DNA of 64,000 bases from the NCBI RefSeq assembly GCF_020184175.1, contig NC_065530.1, positions 3,658,001-3,722,000 of the forward strand. Reading direction: 5' to 3'. Positions 62,645-64,000 of this stretch are shown piece after piece (the first letter of the stretch is position 1; every line of letters starts with the position of its first letter). The position numbers and the translations under genes are program-made. This stretch comes from Aphis gossypii (lineage: Eukaryota > Arthropoda > Insecta > Hemiptera > Aphididae). The notes below the pieces were generated by a model. The model was given only the letters and a program-made list of their open reading frames with translations, ran no database searches and had not been told where the DNA came from.

Positions 62645-64000
62645 TTAGGTATTTATTACTCATAATAAGCTCAGTTTATAAAAGTCCTTTGCGATCATCT
62701 AAATATATATATGATACTGCTGTATAAACCACGCAGATTTATTATCAATATTATGATAAATAGAACATTCGCACTAAAATAATAGGTACATAATTATATT
62801 ATTATATCATTATGGTATAATTATGTTAATATTTATTTATAAGTAGGTATATTGTATATACTTTATCAGAAGTGGTTTACTAGTGGACTATAAAAAAAAA
62901 TTGACTGGGTAAAACTATTTTAAGGCATAAATAGATGTTTATTTTGAATTTCAGTAAAACATATTGCCCTCAAATTGGTTATAACTACTCAGAAAAATAA
63001 CTCATATTTTGTACTTAATAAAAACAGTAAATAGTTTTAAATTTAAAAAAATTTCATAGTTTTTTATATGCCTAACAATCACTTTAATTTTTAATAAATA
63101 AAATAATTTCTTCAATAACAATATTATTCAATTAATTTTTTTCTGCCGCCATTAAACATTAATGTTTCTAATTATTGTTTATTAATTAAAATAAATAACA
63201 ATCCGCTGCCTATTACTAGCTGTGAGGCCCACCAGAACTATACCGACGGCATGGTCCGGCGGTAATCGATCGTGTTGTTTCAATGGTTTTGCTTATCGTC
63301 TATAAAATATAAACGTTTGGACGGCATTAGAGCTCTTGTTAATCTACTGCAATATTCCCAGACGTTAATATGTAGGTTATACAATATATACACACTGGTA
63401 TTATATAGAGTGGGTCACAGTGTATTACCGTTTTAACTTTACGGTTTAAAACAGCAGGCTGATGATCAACATTTAGTACTATAATAATTTTTATGTATTA
63501 CATAATACTTTCCGGATAACTCGCCAAAGTTTATCATTCATACAAATCTGATAAAAAAATCTAACTTGTACATAACGCTATACCGTTTCAAGTTTTAAAT
63601 TTTTATTTTTTCCAGCACATATGTATATAAACAGTGAAATATTTTATTTGTTTTTGGAGACTGCGCTTTATCTCTGTCATCTTAATCAGCTCATCAACCA
63701 GTCTTATTCTAAGTAATTCTTGGATAAAATTGTTTTCGAGATTCGGTAGTAAACAACGAAGTTTTGTAAAATTATATAGTGGTAACAGTTTTATATTTTT
63801 TAACAATGTCTAGCCGCAGAAAATAAGTGTCTTTGTAGTACATATACATAATTAATACAAAATCATATAGTATATATTATATATAATATATAATATTGGC
63901 CATATAGAAAGTACAAAGTATCCAAAGATAAGCATTGGATAAATAAAGTTTTATTTAGATTGCCCTAAGTGCCAGCGATAATCTGTAATTTCAGCCTTGT
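62645..64000. other. AT-rich terminal stretch
   Basis: No gene was recognised. A 67-codon minus frame at 63603-63806 has a more protein-like product than average (LLPNLENNFIQELLRIRLVD within it) but matches no family I know. TA-rich sequence lies at 63868-63896. Confidence 0.45.

Overview
The window looks like gene-free (intergenic or deep intronic) nuclear DNA from an insect, most likely an aphid. Composition and style are the evidence: it is very AT-rich with dense short runs such as TAATATTATA and TAGGTACCTATA, CpG is not obviously depleted, GC-richer CpG-dense patches recur every few kilobases, and the short non-autonomous DNA transposons are of kinds common in insects. The organism call is an inference from sequence texture; no marker gene supports it. 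I see no bacterial features, no tRNA or rRNA gene and no CRISPR array.

I found no complete protein-coding gene. Open frames are short. Most are either I/N/Y/K/F-rich, as expected by chance in AT-rich DNA, or kept open by CA/GT repeats, as at 62.1-62.6 kb. The one frame I can assign is a decayed reverse transcriptase of a non-LTR (LINE) retrotransposon on the minus strand at about 17.91-18.62 kb. It has several frameshifts and in-frame stops but keeps recognisable RT blocks. A 124-nt open segment with good splice signals at 57053-57176 (+) is the best candidate exon, at low confidence.

The supported structure is mostly small transposon debris. Three hAT-type MITEs have matched ends and 7-of-8 target-site duplications (4902-5071, 10606-10757, 46561-46668). 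A TA-flanked, Tc1/mariner-like MITE family has two full copies (40094-40656, 47688-48210) and a truncated third (about 25205-25445). A foldback element with roughly 75-bp diverged inverted arms lies at 49001-49427. Further hAT-like remnants are near 25.1 and 26.1 kb.

Smaller structures include perfect or near-perfect palindromes and hairpins at 3.6, 8.2, 8.8, 15.7, 22.5, 22.9, 38.4, 46.26, 47.27 and 61.46 kb. At 56660-56698 two perfect 8-bp stems interleave in an H-type pseudoknot arrangement. Microsatellites (GATA, GT/CA, TA, CT, ATT, CAC, GGA) are scattered throughout.

Layout: 1-10 kb is AT-rich with one MITE and several palindromes. 10-17 kb has a MITE, CpG-rich patches and two adjacent palindromes. 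17-19 kb is the LINE fossil. 19-25 kb is AT-rich. 25-27 kb is a nest of MITE remnants next to a CpG-rich patch. 31.8-34 kb is CpG-rich with repeats. 38-50 kb is the main MITE cluster. 50-57 kb is AT-rich. 57-63 kb is GC-richer, with the candidate exon and many CA/GT tracts. I found no convincing new biological system. The most useful leads are the three-copy MITE family, the candidate exon and the pseudoknot-like motif.
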